DNA of 64,000 bases from Escarpia spicata (GCA_963995525.1 OZ023207.1:29047373-29111372), one strand, 5' to 3'. Positions 1-17,700 are shown, counted from the stretch's first letter. A program made the numbers and translations. The notes: a model not told the origin generated them from the letters alone.

Positions 1-3000
1 TCATAACATATGTGTCTCCATCATAACATATGTGTGTCCATCATATCATGTGTCTCCATCATAACATATGTGTCTCCATCATAACATATGTGTCTCCATC
101 ATAACATATGTGTCTCCATCATAACATATGAGTGTCCATCATAACACATGTGTCTCCATCATAACACATGTGTCACCATCATAACACATGTGTGTCCAGC
201 ATAACACATGTTTCTCCATCATAACACATATACGTGTGTCCTCCATAACATACGTGTGTCCACCATAACATATGTGTCTCCAACATAACATATGTGTCTC
301 CACCATAACATATATCTCCACCATAAGATATGTGTGTCCATCATAAGATATGTGTGTCCATCATAAGATATGTGTCTGCATCATAAGATATGTGTCTCCA
401 TCATAACATATGTGTCACCATCATAACACATGTGTGTCCATCATAACATATGTGTGTCCATCATAACATATGTGTGTCCATCATAACATATGTGTGTCCA
501 TCATAACATATGTGTGTCCATCATAACATATGTGTCTCCATCATAACATATGTGTGTCCATCATAACATATGTGTGTCCATCATAACTATGTGAGTCCAT
601 CATAACATATGTGTGTCCATCATAACATATGTGTGTCCACCATAACATATGTGTGTCCACCATAACATATGTGTCTCCATCATAACATATGTGTGTCCAT
701 CATAACATAGGTGTGTCCATCATAACATAGGTGTCTCCATCATAACATAGGTGTCTCCATCATAACATAGGTGTCCATCATAACATATGTGTCTCCATCA
801 TAACATATGTGTGTCCATCATAACATATGTGTCTCCATCATAACATATGTGTCTCCATCATAACATATGTGTCTCCATCATAACATATGTGTCTCCATCA
901 TAACATATGTGTCTCCATCATAACATATGTGTGTCCATCATATCATGTGTCTCCATCATAACATATGTGTCTCCATCATAACATATGTGTCTCCATCATA
1001 ACATATGTGTCTCCATCATAACATATGAGTGTCCATCATAACACATGTGTCTCCATCATAACACATGTGTCACCATCATAACACATGTGTGTCCAGCATA
1101 ACACATGTTTCTCCATCATAACACATATACGTGTGTCCTCCATAACATACGTGTGTCCACCATAACATATGTGTCTCCAACATAACATATGTGTCTCCAC
1201 CATAACATATATCTCCACCATAAGATATGTGTGTCCATCATAAGATATGTGTGTCCATCATAAGATATGTGTCTGCATCATAATATATGTGTCTCCATCA
1301 TAACATATGTGTCACCATCATAACACATGTGTGTCCATCATAACATTTGTGTGTCCATCATAACATATGTGTGTCCATCATAACATATGTGTGTCCATCA
1401 TAACATATGTGTGTCCATCATAACATATGTGTCTCCATCATAACATATGTGTGTCCATCATAACATATGTGTGTCCATCATAACATATGTGAGTCCATCA
1501 TAACATATGTGTGTCCATCATAACATATGTGTGTCCACCATAACATATGTGTGTCCACCATAACATATGTGTCTCCATCATAACATATGAGTGTCCATCA
1601 TAACATATGTGTCTCCACCATAACATATGTGTCTCCATCATAACACATGTGTCTCCATCATAACATATGTGTGTCCATCATAAAATATGTATCCATCATA
1701 ACATGTGTGTCTCCATCATAACATATGTGTCTCCATCATAACATATGCGTCTCCATCATAACATATGCGTCTCCATAATAACGTATGCGTGTCCATCATA
1801 ACATAGGTGTCTCCATCATTACATATGCGCGTCCATCATAACATATGTCTCCATCATAACATACGTGTGTCCATCATAACATAGGTGTGTCCATCATAAC
1901 ATATGTGTCTCCGTCATAACATATGTGTCTCCATCATAACTTATGTGTCTCCGTCATAACATATGTGTGTCCATCATAACATATGTGTGTCCATCATAAC
2001 ATATGTGTGTCCATCATAACGTATGTGTCTCCATCATAACATATGTGTGTCCATCATAACATATGTGTGTCCATCATAACATATGTGTCTCCATCATAAC
2101 ATATGTGTCTCCATCATAACATAGGTGTGTCCATCATAACATAGGTGTCTCCATCATAACATAGGTGTCTCCATCATAACATAGGTGTCCATCATAACAT
2201 ATGAGTCTCCATCATAACATAGGGGTGTCCATCATAATATATGTGTCTCCATCATAACATATGTGTGTCCATCATAACATATGTGTCTCCATCATAACAT
2301 ATGTGTCTCCATCATAACATATGTGTCTCCATCATAACATATGTGTCTCCATCATAACATATGTGTCTCCATCATAACATATGTGTGTCCATCATATCAT
2401 GTGTCTCCATCATAACATATGTGTCTCCATCATAACATATGTGTCTCCATCATAACATATGTGTCTCCATCATAACATATGAGTGTCCATCATAACACAT
2501 GTGTCTCCATCATAACACATGTGTCACCATCATAACACATGTGTGTCCAGCATAACACATGTTTCTCCATCATAACACATATACGTGTGTCCTCCATAAC
2601 ATACGTGTGTCCACCATAACATATGTGTCTCCAACATAACATATGTGTCTCCACCATAACATATATCTCCACCATAAGATATGTGTGTCCATCATAAGAT
2701 ATGTGTGTCCATCATAAGATATGTGTCTGCATCATAAGATATGTGTCTCCATCATAACATATGTGTCACCATCATAACACATGTGTGTCCATCATAACAT
2801 ATGTGTGTCCATCATAACATATGTGTGTCCATCATAACATATGTGTGTCCATCATAACATATGTGTGTCCATCATAACATATGTGTCTCCATCATAACAT
2901 ATGTGTGTCCATCATAACATATGTGTGTCCATCATAACATATGTGAGTCCATCATAACATATGTGTGTCCATCATAACATATGTGTGTCCACCATAACAT

Positions 3001-6000
3001 ATGTGTGTCCACCATAACATATGTGTCTCCATCATAACATATGTGTGTCCATCATAACATAGGTGTGTCCATCATAACATAGGTGTCTCCATCATAACAT
3101 AGGTGTCTCCATCATAACATAGGTGTCCATCATAACATATGTGTCTCCATCATAACATATGTGTGTCCATCATAACATATGTGTCTCCATCATAACATAT
3201 GTGTCTCCATCATAACATATGTGTCTCCATCATAACATATGTGTCTCCATCATAACATATGTGTCTCCATCATAACATATGTGTGTCCATCATATCATGT
3301 GTCTCCATCATAACATATGTGTCTCCATCATAACATATGTGTCTCCATCATAACATATGTGTCTCCATCATAACATATGAGTGTCCATCATAACACATGT
3401 GTCTCCATCATAACACATGTGTCACCATCATAACACATGTGTGTCCAGCATAACACATGTTTCTCCATCATAACACATATACGTGTGTCCTCCATAACAT
3501 ACGTGTGTCCACCATAACATATGTGTCTCCAACATAACATATGTGTCTCCACCATAACATATATCTCCACCATAAGATATGTGTGTCCATCATAAGATAT
3601 GTGTGTCCATCATAAGATATGTGTCTGCATCATAATATATGTGTCTCCATCATAACATATGTGTCACCATCATAACACATGTGTGTCCATCATAACATTT
3701 GTGTGTCCATCATAACATATGTGTGTCCATCATAACATATGTGTGTCCATCATAACATATGTGTGTCCATCATAACATATGTGTCTCCATCATAACATAT
3801 GTGTGTCCATCATAACATATGTGTGTCCATCATAACATATGTGAGTCCATCATAACATATGTGTGTCCATCATAACATATGTGTGTCCACCATAACATAT
3901 GTGTGTCCACCATAACATATGTGTCTCCATCATAACATATGAGTGTCCATCATAACATATGTGTCTCCACCATAACATATGTGTCTCCATCATAACATAT
4001 GTGTCTCCATCATAACATATGTGTGTCCATCATAAAATATGTATCCATCATAACATGTGTGTCTCCATCATAACATATGTGTCTCCATCATAACATATGC
4101 GTCTCCATCATAACATATGCGTCTCCATAATAACGTATGCGTGTCCATCATAACATAGGTGTCTCCATCATTACATATGCGCGTCCATCATAACATATGT
4201 CTCCATCATAACATACGTGTGTCCATCATAACATAGGTGTGTCCATCATAACATATGTGTCTCCGTCATAACATATGTGTCTCCATCATAACTTATGTGT
4301 CTCCGTCATAACATATGTGTGTCCATCATAACATATGTGTGTCCATCATAACATATGTGTGTCCATCATAACGTATGTGTCTCCATCATAACATATGTGT
4401 GTCCATCATAACATATGTGTGTCCATCATAACATATGTGTCTCCATCATAACATATGTGTCTCCATCATAACATAGGTGTGTCCATCATAACATAGGTGT
4501 CTCCATCATAACATAGGTGTCTCCATCATAACATAGGTGTCCATCATAACATATGAGTCTCCATCATAACATAGGGGTGTCCATCATAATATATGTGTCT
4601 CCATCATAACATATGTGTGTCCATCATAACATATGTGTCTCCATCATAACATATGTGTCTCCATCATAACATATGTGTCTCCATCATAACATATGTGTCT
4701 CCATCATAACATATGTGTCTCCATCATAACATATGTGTGTCCATCATATCATGTGTCTCCATCATAACATATGTGTCTCCATCATAACATATGTGTCTCC
4801 ATCATAACATATGTGTCTCCATCATAACATATGAGTGTCCATCATAACACATGTGTCTCCATCATAACACATGTGTCACCATCATAACACATGTGTGTCC
4901 AGCATAACACATGTTTCTCCATCATAACACATATACGTGTGTCCTCCATAACATACGTGTGTCCACCATAACATATGTGTCTCCAACATAACATATGTGT
5001 CTCCACCATAACATATATCTCCACCATAAGATATGTGTGTCCATCATAAGATATGTGTGTCCATCATAAGATATGTGTCTGCATCATAAGATATGTGTCT
5101 CCATCATAACATATGTGTCACCATCATAACACATGTGTGTCCATCATAACATATGTGTGTCCATCATAACATATGTGTGTCCATCATAACATATGTGTGT
5201 CCATCATAACATATGTGTGTCCATCATAACATATGTGTCTCCATCATAACATATGTGTGTCCATCATAACATATGTGTGTCCATCATAACATATGTGAGT
5301 CCATCATAACATATGTGTGTCCATCATAACATATGTGTGTCCACCATAACATATGTGTGTCCACCATAACATATGTGTCTCCATCATAACATATGTGTGT
5401 CCATCATAACATAGGTGTGTCCATCATAACATAGGTGTCTCCATCATAACATAGGTGTCTCCATCATAACATAGGTGTCCATCATAACATATGTGTCTCC
5501 ATCATAACATATGTGTGTCCATCATAACATATGTGTCTCCATCATAACATATGTGTCTCCATCATAACATATGTGTCTCCATCATAACATATGTGTCTCC
5601 ATCATAACATATGTGTCTCCATCATAACATATGTGTGTCCATCATATCATGTGTCTCCATCATAACATATGTGTCTCCATCATAACATATGTGTCTCCAT
5701 CATAACATATGTGTCTCCATCATAACATATGAGTGTCCATCATAACACATGTGTCTCCATCATAACACATGTGTCACCATCATAACACATGTGTGTCCAG
5801 CATAACACATGTTTCTCCATCATAACACATATACGTGTGTCCTCCATAACATACGTGTGTCCACCATAACATATGTGTCTCCAACATAACATATGTGTCT
5901 CCACCATAACATATATCTCCACCATAAGATATGTGTGTCCATCATAAGATATGTGTGTCCATCATAAGATATGTGTCTGCATCATAATATATGTGTCTCC

Positions 6001-6306
6001 ATCATAACATATGTGTCACCATCATAACACATGTGTGTCCATCATAACATTTGTGTGTCCATCATAACATATGTGTGTCCATCATAACATATGTGTGTCC
6101 ATCATAACATATGTGTGTCCATCATAACATATGTGTCTCCATCATAACATATGTGTGTCCATCATAACATATGTGTGTCCATCATAACATATGTGAGTCC
6201 ATCATAACATATGTGTGTCCATCATAACATATGTGTGTCCACCATAACATATGTGTGTCCACCATAACATATGTGTCTCCATCATAACATATGAGTGTCC
6301 ATCATA
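1..6306. repeat. Higher-order repeat, 2,352-bp unit, about 2.7 copies
   Basis: Within the 20-bp satellite, a distinctive run of variant monomers (CCAGC, GTTTCT, ACACATATACGTGTGTCC) recurs at about 200, 1,100, 2,550, 3,450, 4,900 and 5,800. Alternate copies are 2,351-2,352 bp apart and each unit splits into subunits of about 898 and 1,454 bp. The first interval is one base short because the monomer near 586 lacks an A (AACTATGTGAG instead of AACATATGTGAG). Copies are nearly identical, so the amplification is recent or homogenised. Identity to the unit ends near 6,306. Confidence 0.93.
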
Positions 6307-7539
6307 ACACATGTGTCTCCATCATAACACATGTGTCACCATCATAACATATGTGTCTCCATCATAACATATGTGTGTCCATCATAACATATGTGTGTCC
6401 ATCATAACATATGTGTGTCCATCATAACATAGGTGTGTCCATAATAACATATGTGTCTCCGTCATAACATATGTGTCTCCGTCATAGCATATGAGTCTCC
6501 GTCATAACATATGTGTCTCCATCATAACATATGTGTCTCCATCATAACATGTGTGTCCATCATAACATATGTGTGTCCATCATAACATATGTGTGACCGT
6601 CATAACATGTGTATCCATCATAACATATGTGTCTCCATCATAACATATGTGTCTCCATCATAAAATATGTGTCTCCATCATAACATATGTGTCTCCATCA
6701 TAACATATGTGTCTCCATCATAACATGTGTGTCCATCATAACATATGTGTGTCCATCATAACATATGTGTCTCCATCATAACATATGTGTCTCCATCATA
6801 ACATATGCGTCTCCATCATAACATATGCGTCTCCATAATAACGTATGCGTGTCCATCATAACATAGGTGTCTCCATCATTACATATGTGCGTCCATCATA
6901 ACATATGTCTCCATCATAACATACGTGTGTCCATCATAACATAGGTGTGTCCATCATAACATATGTGTCTCCGTCATAACATATGTGTCTCCATCATAAC
7001 TTATATGTCTCCGTCATAACATATGTGTGTCCATCATAACATATGTGTGTCCATCATAACATATGTGTGTCCATCATAACGTATGTGTCTCCATCATAAC
7101 ATATGTGTGTCCATCATAACATATGTGTGTCCATCATAACATATGTGTCTCCATCATAACATATGTGTCTCCATCATAACATAGGTGTGTCCATCATAAC
7201 ATAGGTGTCTCCATCATAACATAGGTGTCTCCATCATAACATAGGTGTCCATCATAACATATGAGTCTCCATCATAACATAGGGGTGTCCATCATAACAT
7301 ATGTGTCTCCATCATAACATATGTGTGTCCATCATAACATATGTGTCTCCATCATAACATATGTGTCTCCATCATAACATATGTGTCTCCATCATAACAT
7401 ATGTGTCTCCATCATAACATATGTGTCTCCATCATAACATATGTGTGTCCATCATATCATGTGTCTCCATCATAACATATGTGTCTCCATCATAACATAT
7501 GTGTCTCCATCATAACATATGTGTCTCCATCATAACATA

Positions 7540-10500
7540 TGAGTGTCCATCATAACACATGTGTCTCCATCATAACACATGTGTCACCATCATAACATAT
7601 GTGTCTCCATCATAACATATGTGTGTCCATCATAACATAGGTGTGTCCGTCATAACATATGTGTCTCCGTCATAACATATGTGTCTCCGTCATAACATAT
7701 GTGTCTCCGTCATAACGTATGTGTCTCCATCATAACATATGTGTCTCCATCATAACATATGTGTGTCCATCATAACATAGGTGTGTCCATAATAACATAT
7801 GTGTCTCCGTCATAACATATGTGTCTCCGTCATAGCATATGTGTCTCCGTCATAACATATGTGTCTCCATCATAACATATGTGTCTCCATCATAACATGT
7901 GTGTCCATCATAACATATGTGTGTCCATCATAACATATGTGTGTCCGTCATAACATGTGTATCCATCATAACATATGTGTCTCCATCATAACATATGTGT
8001 CTCCATCATAAAATATGTGTCTCCATCATAACATATGTGTCTCCATCATAACATATGTGTCTCCATCATAACATGTGTGTCCATCATAACATATGTGTGT
8101 CCATCATAACATATGTGTCTCCATCATAACATATGTGTGTCCATCATAACATATGTGTCTCCATCATAACATATGTGTCTCCATCATAACATATGTGTTT
8201 CCATCATAACATATGTGTCTCAATCGTAACATATGTGTCTCCATCATAACATATGTGTGTCCATCATAACATAGGTGTGTCCGTCATAACATATGTGTCT
8301 CCGTCATAACATATGTGTCTCCGTCATAACATATGTGTCTCCGTCATAACGTATGTGTCTCCATCATAACATATGTGTCTCCATCATAACATATGTGTGT
8401 CCATCATAACATATGTGTGTCCATCATAACATAGGTGTGTCCATAATAACATATGTGTCTCCGTCATAACATATGTGTCTCCGTCATAGCATATGTGTCT
8501 CCGTCATAACATATGTGTCTCCATCATAACATATGTGTCTCCATCATAACATGTGTGTCCATCATAACATATGTGTGTCCATCATAACATATGTGTCTCC
8601 ATCATAACATATGTGTCTCCATTATAACATATGCGTCTCCATCATAACATATGCGTCTCCATAATAACGTATGCGTGTCCATCATAACATAGGTGTCTCC
8701 ATCATTACATATGTGCGTCCATCATAACATATGTCTCCATCATAACATACGTGTGTCCATCATAACATAGGTGTCTCCATCATAACATAGGTGTCTCCAT
8801 CATAACATAGGTGTCCATCATAACATATGAGTCTCCATCATAACATAGGGGTGTCCATCATAACATATGTGTCTCCATCATAACATATGTGTGTCCATCA
8901 TAACATATGTGTCTCCATCATAACATATGTGTCTCCATCATAACATATGTGTCTCCATCATAACATATGTGTCTCCATCATAACATATGTGTCTCCATCA
9001 TAACATATGTATGTCCATCATATCATGTGTCTCCATCATAACATATGTGTCTCCATCATAACATATGTGTCTCCATCATAACATATGAGTGTCCATCATA
9101 ACACATGTGTCTCCATCATAACACATGTGTCACCATCATAACATAGGTGTGTCCGTCATAACATATGTGTCTCCGTCATAACATATGTGTCTCCGTCATA
9201 ACATATGTGTCTCCGTCATAACGTATGTGTCTCCATCATAACATATGTGTCTCCATCATAACATATGTGTGTCCATCATAACATATGTGTGTCCATCATA
9301 ACATAGGTGTGTCCATAATAACATATGTGTCTCCGTCATAACATATGTGTCTCCGTCATAGCATATGTGTCTCCGTCATAACATATGTGTCTCCATCATA
9401 ACATATGTGTCTCCATCATAACATGTGTGTCCATCATAACATATGTGTGTCCATCATAACATATGTGTGTCCGTCATAACATGTGTATCCATCATAACAT
9501 ATGTGTCTCCATCATAACATATGTGTCTCCATCATAAAATATGTGTTTCCATCATAACATATGTGTCTCCATCATAACATATGTGTCTCCATCATAACAT
9601 ATGTGTCTCCATCATAACATGTGTGTCCATCATAACATATGTGTGTCCATCATAACATATGTGTCTCCATCATAACATATGTGTCTCCATCATAACATAT
9701 GCGTCTCCATCATAACATATGCGTCTCCATAATAACGTATGCGTGTCCATCATAACATATGTCTCCATCATAACATACGTGTGTCCATCAAAACATAGGT
9801 GTGTCCATCATAACATATGTGTCTCCGTCATAACATATGTGTCTCCATCATAACTTATGTGTCTCCGTCATAACATATGTGTGTCCATCATAACATATGT
9901 GTCTCCGTCATAACATATGTGTGTCCATCATAACATATGTGTGTCCATCATAACATATGTGTGTCCATCATAACGTATGTGTCTCCATCATAACATATGT
10001 GTGTCCATCATAACATATGTGTGTCCATCATAACATATGTGTCTCCATCATAACATATGTGTCTCCATCATAACATAGGTGTGTCCATCATAACATAGGT
10101 GTCTCCATCATAACATAGGTGTCTCCATCATAACATAGGTGTCCATCATAACATATGAGTCTCCATCATAACATAGGGGTGTCCATCATAACATATGTGT
10201 CTCCATCATAACATATGTGTGTCCATCATAACATATGTGTCTCCATCATAACATATGTGTCTCCATCATAACATATGTGTCTCCATCATAACATATGTGT
10301 CTCCATCATAACATATGTGTCTCCATCATAACATATGTGTGTCCATCATATCATGTGTCTATATCATAACATATGTGTCTCCATCATAACATATGTGTCT
10401 CCATCATAACATATGTGTCTCCATCATAACATATGAGTGTCCATCATAACACATGTGTCTCCATCATAACACATGTGTCACCATCATAACACATGTGTGT

Positions 10501-11754
10501 CCATCATAACACATGTTTCTCCATCATAACACATATACGTGTGTCCTCCATAACATACGTGTGTCCACCATAATATATGTGTCTCCAACATAACATATGT
10601 GTCTCCACCATAACATATATCTCCACCATAAGATATGTGTGTCCATCATAAGATATGTGTGTCCATCATAAGATATGTGTCTGCATCATAAGATATGTGT
10701 CTCCATCATAACATATGTGTCACCATCATAACATATGTGTGTCCATCATAACATGTGTCTCCATCATAACATATGTGTGTCCATCATAACATATGTGTGT
10801 CCATCATAACATATGTGTGTCCATCATAACATATGTGTCTCCATCATAACATATGTGTGTCCATCATAACATATGTGTGTCCATCATAACATATGTGAGT
10901 CCATCATAACATATGTGTCTCCATCATAACATATGTGTGTCCACCATAACATATGTGTGTCCACCATAACATATGTGTCTCCATCATAACATATGAGTGT
11001 CCATCATAACACATGTGTCTCCATCATAACACATGTGTCACCATCATAACATATGTGTCTCCATCATAACATATGTGTGTCCATCATAACATAGGTGTGT
11101 CCGTCATAACATATGTGTCTCCGTCATAACATATGTGTCTCCGTCATAACATATGTGTCTCCGTCATAACGTATGTGTCTCCATCATAACATATGTGTCT
11201 CCATCATAACATATGTGTGTCCATCATAACATATGTGTGTCCATCATAACATAGGTGTGTCCATAATAACATATGTGTCTCCGTCATAACATATGTGTCT
11301 CCGTCATAGCATATGTGTCTCCGTCATAACATATGTGTCTCCATCATAACATATGTGTCTCCATCATAACATGTGTGTCCATCATAACATATGTGTGTCC
11401 ATCATAACATATGTGTGTCCGTCATAACATGTGTATCCATCATAACATATGTGTCTCCATCATAACATATGTGTCTCCATCATAAAATATGTGTCTCCAT
11501 CATAACATATGTGTCTCCATCATAACATATGTGTCTCCATCATAACATGTGTGTCCATCATAACATATGTGTGTCCATCATAACATATGTGTCTCCATCA
11601 TAACATATGTGTGTCCATCATAACATATGTGTCTCCATCATAACATATGTGTCTCCATCATAACATATGTGTTTCCATCATAACATATGTGTCTCAATCG
11701 TAACATATGTGTCTCCATCATAACATATGTGTGTCCATCATAACATAGGTGTGT
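7540..11754. repeat. Higher-order repeat, about 3,454-3,474-bp offset
   Basis: The block starting near 7,561 recurs near 11,015 (offset 3,454), and the rare variant CTCAATCGTAAC at 8,221 recurs at 11,695 (offset 3,474). The 20-bp difference in offset is one extra monomer near 11,221 in the second copy, so the unit length changes by whole monomers. Internal partial duplications of a few hundred bases are also visible around 7,600-8,500 and 9,100-9,700. Confidence 0.8.
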
Positions 11755-14700
11755 CCGTCATAACATATGTGTCTCCGTCATAACATATGTGTCTCCGTCA
11801 TAACATATGTGTCTCCGTCATAACGTATGTGTCTCCATCATAACATATGTGTCTCCATCATAACATATGTGTGTCCATCATAACATATGTGTGTCCATCA
11901 TAACATAGGTGTGTCCATAATAACATATGTGTCTCCGTCATAACATATGTGTCTCCGTCATAGCATATGTGTCTCCGTCATAACATATGTGTCTCCATCA
12001 TAACATATGTGTCTCCATCATAACATGTGTGTCCATCATAACATATGTGTGTCCATCATAACATATGTGTGTCCGTCATAACATGTGTATCCATCATAAC
12101 ATATGTGTCTCCATCATAACATATGTGTCTCCATCATAAAATATGTGTCTCCATCATAACATATGTGTCTCCATCATAACATGTGTGTCCATCATAACAT
12201 ATGTGTGTCCATCATAACATATGTGTCTCCATCATAACATATGTGTCTCCATCATAACATATGCGTCTCCATCATAACATATGCGTCTCCATAATAACGT
12301 ATGCGTGTCCATCATAACATAGGTGTCTCCATCATTACATATGTGCGTCCATCATAACATATGTCTCCATCATAACATACGTGTGTCCATCATAACATAG
12401 GTGTGTCCATCATAACATAGGTGTCTCCATCATAACATAGGTGTCTCCATCATAACATAGGTGTCCATCATAACATATGAGTCTCCATCATAACATAGGG
12501 GTGTCCATCATAACATATGTGTCTCCATCATAACATATGTGTGTCCATCATAACATATGTGTCTCCTTCATAACATATGTGTCTCCATCATAACATATGT
12601 GTCTCCATCATAACATATGTGTCTCCATCATAACATATGTGTCTCCATCATAACATATGTGTGTCCATCATATCATGTGTCTCCATCATAACATATGTGT
12701 CTCCATCATAACATATGTGTCTCCATCATAACATATGTGTCTCCATCATAACATATGAGTGTCCATCATAACACATGTGTCTCCATCATAACACATGTGT
12801 CACCATCATAACATAGGTGTGTCCGTCATAACATATGTGTCTCCGTCATAACATATGTGTCTCCGTCATAACATATGTGTCTCCGTTATAACGTATGTGT
12901 CTCCATCATAACATATGTGTCTCCATCATAACATATGTGTGTCCATCATAACATATGTGTGTCCATCATAACATAGGTGTGTCCATAATAACATATGTGT
13001 CTCCGTAATAACATATGTGTCTCCGTCATAGCATATGTGTCTCCGTCATAACATATGTGTCTCCATCATAACATATGTGTCTCCATCATAACATGTGTGT
13101 CCATCATAACATATGTGTGTCCATCATAACATATGTGTGTCCGTCATAACATGTGTATCCATCATAACATATGTGTCTCCATCATAACATATGTGTCTCC
13201 ATCATAAAATATGTGTCTCCATCATAACATATGTGTCTCCATCATAACATATGTGTCTCCATCATAACATGTGTGTCCATCATAACATATGTGTGTCCAT
13301 CATAACATATGTGTCTCCATCATAACATATGTGTCTCCATCATAACATATGCGTCTCCATCATAACATATGCGTCTCCATAATAACGTATGCGTGTCCAT
13401 CATAACATATGTCTCCATCATAACATACGTGTGTCCATCATAACATAGGTGTGTCCATCATAACATATGTGTCTCCATCATAACATATGTGTCTCCGTCA
13501 TAACATATGTGTGTCCATCATAACATATGTGTGTCCATCATAACATATGTGTGTCCATCATAACGTATGTGTCTCCATCATAACATATGTGTGTCCATCA
13601 TAACATATGTGTGTCCATCATAACATATGTGTCTCCATCATAACATATGTGTCTCCATCATAACATAGGTGTGTCCATCATAACATAGGTGTCTCCATCA
13701 TAACATAGGTATCTCCATCATAACATAGGTGTCCATCATAACATATGAGTCTCCATCATAACATAGGGGTGTCCATCATAACATATGTGTCTCCATCATA
13801 ACATATGTGTGTCCATCATAACATATGTGTCTCCATCATAACATATGTGTCTCCATCATAACATATGTGTCTCCATCATAACATATGTGTCTCCATCATA
13901 ACATATGTGTGTCCATCATATCATGTGTCTCCATCATAACATATGTGTCTCCATCATAACATATGTGTCTCCATCATAACATATGTGTCTCCATCATAAC
14001 ATATGAGTGTCCATCATAACACATGTGTCTCCATCATAACACATGTGTCACCATCATAACACATGTGTGTCCATCATAACACATGTTTCTCCATCATAAC
14101 ACATATACGTGTGTCCTCCATAACATACGTGTGTCCACCATAACATATGTGTCTCCAACATAACATATGTGTCTCCACCATAACATATATCTCCACCATA
14201 AGATATGTGTGTCCATCATAAGATATGTGTGTCCATCATAAGATATGTGTCTGCATCATAAGATATGTGTCTCCATCATAACATATGTGTCACCATCATA
14301 ACACATGTGTGTCCATCATAACATGTGTCTCCATCATAACATATGTGTGTCCATCATAACATATGTGTGTCCATCATAACATATGTGTGTCCATCATAAC
14401 ATATGTGTCTCCATCATAACATATGTGTGTCCATCATAACATATGTTTGTCCATCATAACATATGTGAGTCCATCATAACATATGTGTCTCCATCATAAC
14501 ATATGTGTGTCCACCATAACATATGTGTGTCCACCATAACATATGTGTCTCCATCATAACATATGTGTGTCCATCATAACATATATGTGTCCATCATAAC
14601 ATATGTGTCTCCATCATAACATATGTGTGTCCATCATAACATGTGTGTCCATCATAACATATGTGTGTCCATCATAACATATGTGTCTCCATCATAACAT

Positions 14701-17700
14701 ATGTGTCTCCATCATAACATATGTGTGTCCATCATAACATATGTCTGTCCATCATAACATATGTGTCTCCATCATAACATATATGTGTCCATCATAACAT
14801 ATGTGTGTCCATCATAACATATATGTGTCCATCATAACATGGGTGTCTCCACCATAACATATGTGTGTCCATCATAACATATGTGTGTCCACCATAACAT
14901 ATGTGTGTCCATCATAACATATGTGTGTCAATCATAACATATGTGTGTCCATCATAACATATGTGTCTCCATCATAACATATGTGTGTCCATCATAACAT
15001 ATGTGTGTCCATCATAACATATGTGAGTCCATCATAACATATGTGTCTCCATCATAACATATGTGTGTCCACCATAACATATGTGTGTCCACCATAACAT
15101 ATGTGTCTCCATCATAACATATGTGTGTCCATCATAACATATGTGTCTCCACCATAACATATGTGTCTCCGTCATAACATATGTGTCTCCATCATAACAT
15201 ATGTGTGTCCATCATAAAATATGTCTCCATCATAACATGTGTGTCTCCATCATAACATATGTGTGTCCATCATAGCATATGTGTGTCAATCATAACATAT
15301 GTGTGTCCATCATAACATATGCGTCTCCACCATAACATATGTGTCTCCATCATAACATATGTGTCTCCATCATAACATATGTGTGTCCATCATAACATAT
15401 GTGTGTCCACCATAACATATGTGTGTCCATCATAACATATGTGTGTCAATCATAACATATGTGTGTCCATCATAACATATGTGTCTCCATCATAACATAT
15501 GTGTGTCCATCATAACATATGTGTGTCCATCATAACATATGTGAGTCCATCATAACATATGTGTCTCCATCATAACATATGTGTGTCCATCATAACATAT
15601 GTGTGTCCGTCATAACATATGTGTCTCCGTCATAACATATGTGTCTCCGTCATAACATATGTGTCTCCGTCATAACGTATGTGTCTCCATCATAACATAT
15701 GTGTCTCCATCATAACATATGTGTGTCCATCATAACATATGTGTGTCCATCATAACATAGGTGTGTCCATAATAACATATGTGTCTCCGTCATAACATAT
15801 GTGTCTCCGTCATAGCATATGTGTCTCCGTCATAACATATGTGTCTCCATCATAACATATGTGTCTCCATCATAACATGTGTGTCCATCATAACATATGT
15901 GTGTCCATCATAACATATGTGTGTCCGTCATAACATGTGTATCCATCATAACATATGTGTCTCCATCATAACATATGTGTCTCCATCATAAAATATGTGT
16001 CTCCATCATAACATATGTGTCTCCATCATAACATGTGTGTCCATCATAACATATGTGTGTCCATCATAACATATGTGTCTCCATCATAACATATGTGTCT
16101 CCATCATAACATATGCGTCTCCATCATAACATATGCGTCTCCATAATAACGTATGCGTGTCCATCATAACATAGGTGTCTCCATCATTACATATGTGCGT
16201 CCATCATAACATATGTCTCCATCATAACATACGTGTGTCCATCATAACATAGGTGTGTCCATCATAACATAGGTGTCTCCATCATAACATAGGTGTCTCC
16301 ATCATAACATAGGTGTCCATCATAACATATGAGTCTCCATCATAACATAGGGGTGTCCATCATAACATATGTGTCTCCATCATAACATATGTGTGTCCAT
16401 CATAACATATGTGTCTCCTTCATAACATATGTGTCTCCATCATAACATATGTGTCTCCATCATAACATATGTGTCTCCATCATAACATATGTGTCTCCAT
16501 CATAACATATGTGTGTCCATCATATCATGTGTCTCCATCATAACATATGTGTCTCCATCATAACATATGTGTCTCCATCATAACATATGTGTCTCCATCA
16601 TAACATATGAGTGTCCATCATAACACATGTGTCTCCATCATAACACATGTGTCACCATCATAACATAGGTGTGTCCGTCATAACATATGTGTCTCCGTCA
16701 TAACATATGTGTCTCCGTCATAACATATGTGTCTCCGTTATAACGTATGTGTCTCCATCATAACATATGTGTCTCCATCATAACATATGTGTGTCCATCA
16801 TAACATATGTGTGTCCATCATAACATAGGTGTGTCCATAATAACATATGTGTCTCCGTAATAACATATGTGTCTCCGTCATAGCATATGTGTCTCCGTCA
16901 TAACATATGTGTCTCCATCATAACATATGTGTCTCCATCATAACATGTGTGTCCATCATAACATATGTGTGTCCATCATAACATATGTGTGTCCGTCATA
17001 ACATGTGTATCCATCATAACATATGTGTCTCCATCATAACATATGTGTCTCCATCATAAAATATGTGTCTCCATCATAACATATGTGTCTCCATCATAAC
17101 ATATGTGTCTCCATCATAACATGTGTGTCCATCATAACATATGTGTGTCCATCATAACATATGTGTCTCCATCATAACATATGTGTCTCCATCATAACAT
17201 ATGCGTCTCCATCATAACATATGCGTCTCCATAATAACGTATGCGTGTCCATCATAACATATGTCTCCATCATAACATACGTGTGTCCATCATAACATAG
17301 GTGTGTCCATCATAACATATGTGTCTCCATCATAACATATGTGTCTCCGTCATAACATATGTGTGTCCATCATAACATATGTGTGTCCATCATAACATAT
17401 GTGTGTCCATCATAACGTATGTGTCTCCATCATAACATATGTGTGTCCATCATAACATATGTGTGTCCATCATAACATATGTGTCTCCATCATAACATAT
17501 GTGTCTCCATCATAACATAGGTGTGTCCATCATAACATAGGTGTCTCCATCATAACATAGGTATCTCCATCATAACATAGGTGTCCATCATAACATATGA
17601 GTCTCCATCATAACATAGGGGTGTCCATCATAACATATGTGTCTCCATCATAACATATGTGTGTCCATCATAACATATGTGTCTCCATCATAACATATGT

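Noticed and set aside
139..5925. Six identical 61-codon minus-strand frames (139, 1,036, 2,490, 3,388, 4,842, 5,740) looking like a repeated gene
   Set aside because: They are translations of the 20-bp satellite. The identity reflects the 2,352-bp higher-order repeat, and the peptide is just the monomer read in shifting frames.
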